Shown here piece by piece: positions 6,595 through 7,321 of a stretch of DNA of 7,321 nucleotides (position 1 is its first letter; each line of letters begins with the position of its first letter). The DNA comes from Hyphomicrobiales bacterium. GTDB taxonomy: Bacteria; Pseudomonadota; Alphaproteobacteria; Rhizobiales; Xanthobacteraceae. Position numbers and translations under genes: made by a program. The notes under the pieces are model-generated. The model did not search any database. It saw only the letters and a list, made by a program, of their open reading frames with translations, and was not told the origin of the DNA. The stretch is taken from positions 1-7,321 of the forward strand of contig JACQTM010000052.1 of NCBI GenBank assembly GCA_016210825.1, read 5' to 3'.

Positions 6595-7077
6595 ATGATC
6601 TATTCCGCAACCCCGCTGATTATCCCGCAACTTGCGGCCATCTATCAGGCGCTGGCGCCGTGGGCCGAATTGCTCCTACGTGTCGTCATAGGGTTCGCAC
6701 TAGTGCCACATGGCTTGCGCATGACTTTTGGCTTTTTCCCGAACACAGGTCTACCGATCCGTAATCTCTCCATGCTGGCGAAACAACTCGATCGCGACGG
6801 TTATCTCCCCGGCAAGCTGTGGGCCCCGCTGATATCGGCCACTGAGCTAATCGGTGGGCCGCTCCTGGCGATTGGGCTCTTCACGCGCCTTGCCGCCGTG
6901 CCGATCGTCATTTTTCTTGTTGTATCCTGCTTCGAACGCTGGCGGGTCGGGCGATATTTCTGGAACACGTTGGGGTTGGAATACACGTTCATGTGGATGG
7001 TTGCGGCATTCTATTTCCTGATTCATGGCGGCGGCGTGTATTCCATGGATCACATCGTGTTGGGTCGCGAGTTTTAA
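6595..7077 (+). CDS. DoxX-family small integral membrane protein
   Basis: This 160-residue protein has four hydrophobic segments at about residues 20-42, 77-97, 98-113 and 128-146. The R29-V-V-I-G-x-x-x-V-P-H-G-L41 motif, the E84-L-I-G-G-P-L-L-A-I-G-L-F-T-R98 stretch and the C-terminal aromatic/His-Gly segment (F-L-I-H-G-G-G) are typical of the DoxX superfamily. Members include thiosulfate:quinone oxidoreductase subunits and many proteins of unknown function. It starts 21 bases after livF at ATG 6595, with GGAG at 6586-6589 as a likely ribosome binding site. Its position suggests co-transcription with the importer. A membrane redox-partner or envelope role is possible, but nothing in the sequence defines its activity. 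Confidence 0.82.
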   Translation: MIYSATPLIIPQLAAIYQALAPWAELLLRVVIGFALVPHGLRMTFGFFPNTGLPIRNLSMLAKQLDRDGYLPGKLWAPLISATELIGGPLLAIGLFTRLAAVPIVIFLVVSCFERWRVGRYFWNTLGLEYTFMWMVAAFYFLIHGGGVYSMDHIVLGREF

Positions 7078-7321
7078 AAGTCAAATTCACCTCGGATAGG
7101 AGTTTTGCATTCATCACATTGCTGGATCACACGAATACTCGAAACGTTTGCTGAAGTGGTTAAGTGCTTTTGAGTCGAAAGTAAGCATAGGTTCACGACC
7201 AGCATTGTCGAATGGTTTGCTCTCGCCACTTATGGGATATTGTAGTCGATGCTCTTAGCACAGGATTTCGCTAATTCTTGTCATTGCTTTGATACATGCA
7301 ATGGGGTTCATGCGATCGATA
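7078..7321. other. Non-coding, visibly AT-richer region at the end of the operon
   Basis: I find no supportable gene here on either strand. Base composition shifts toward A+T relative to the operon, as expected for an intergenic or regulatory region. A small inverted repeat, CATTGC at 7282-7287 and GCAATG at 7298-7303, could be a weak hairpin or operator. No GC-rich stem followed by a T-run is seen after the DoxX-family gene, so the operon's terminator is not evident in the window. Confidence 0.5.

Noticed and set aside
7114..7254. Minus-strand open stretch of 47 codons in the AT-richer tail
   Set aside because: It has no ATG, GTG or TTG start near its beginning, no recognisable homology and is short enough to be chance.
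7282..7303. CATTGC/GCAATG inverted repeat as a terminator
   Set aside because: The stem is only six pairs with a ten-base loop and no T-run. It is kept only as a note on the tail region.

Overview
The window looks like a stretch of a moderately GC-rich proteobacterial chromosome. The style suggests an alphaproteobacterium (Hyphomicrobiales-like) or possibly a betaproteobacterium, judging from base composition, the codon usage and the HAAT transporter style; this is an impression, not a phylogenetic placement. All seven genes lie on the plus strand, are tightly packed and read like one operon. I see no RNA genes, mobile elements, CRISPR arrays or tandem repeats.

Layout. (1) Bases 2-1036 hold the C-terminal part of a molybdopterin oxidoreductase large subunit of the DMSO-reductase superfamily, cut by the left edge of the window. 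(2) Bases 1046-1885 hold its iron-sulfur small subunit, which ends in a beta-sandwich domain. The pair most resembles pyrogallol-phloroglucinol transhydroxylase (BthAL) and the related resorcinol hydroxylase (RhLS), enzymes that hydroxylate phenolic rings in anaerobic aromatic degradation. (3) Bases 1938-6573 encode a complete five-part branched-chain-amino-acid-type (HAAT/Liv) ABC importer: periplasmic binding protein, two permeases and two ATPases. They are in the usual order and mostly overlap by 4-8 bases; a strong hairpin separates the binding-protein gene from the first permease. (4) Bases 6595-7077 encode a small DoxX-family membrane protein. (5) Bases 7078-7321 are visibly more AT-rich and hold no gene I can support.

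How it fits together (inference): the importer would bring a small, probably hydroxylated aromatic or aromatic acid into the cytoplasm, where the Mo enzyme would add or transfer a ring hydroxyl group. The DoxX protein would have an undefined membrane or redox role. The most notable molecular observation concerns the small subunit. Compared with my recollection of BthL, all four cysteines expected to hold one of the three [4Fe-4S] clusters are replaced, while both other ligand sets are intact. This suggests a two-cluster variant of the transhydroxylase family linked to a dedicated importer.
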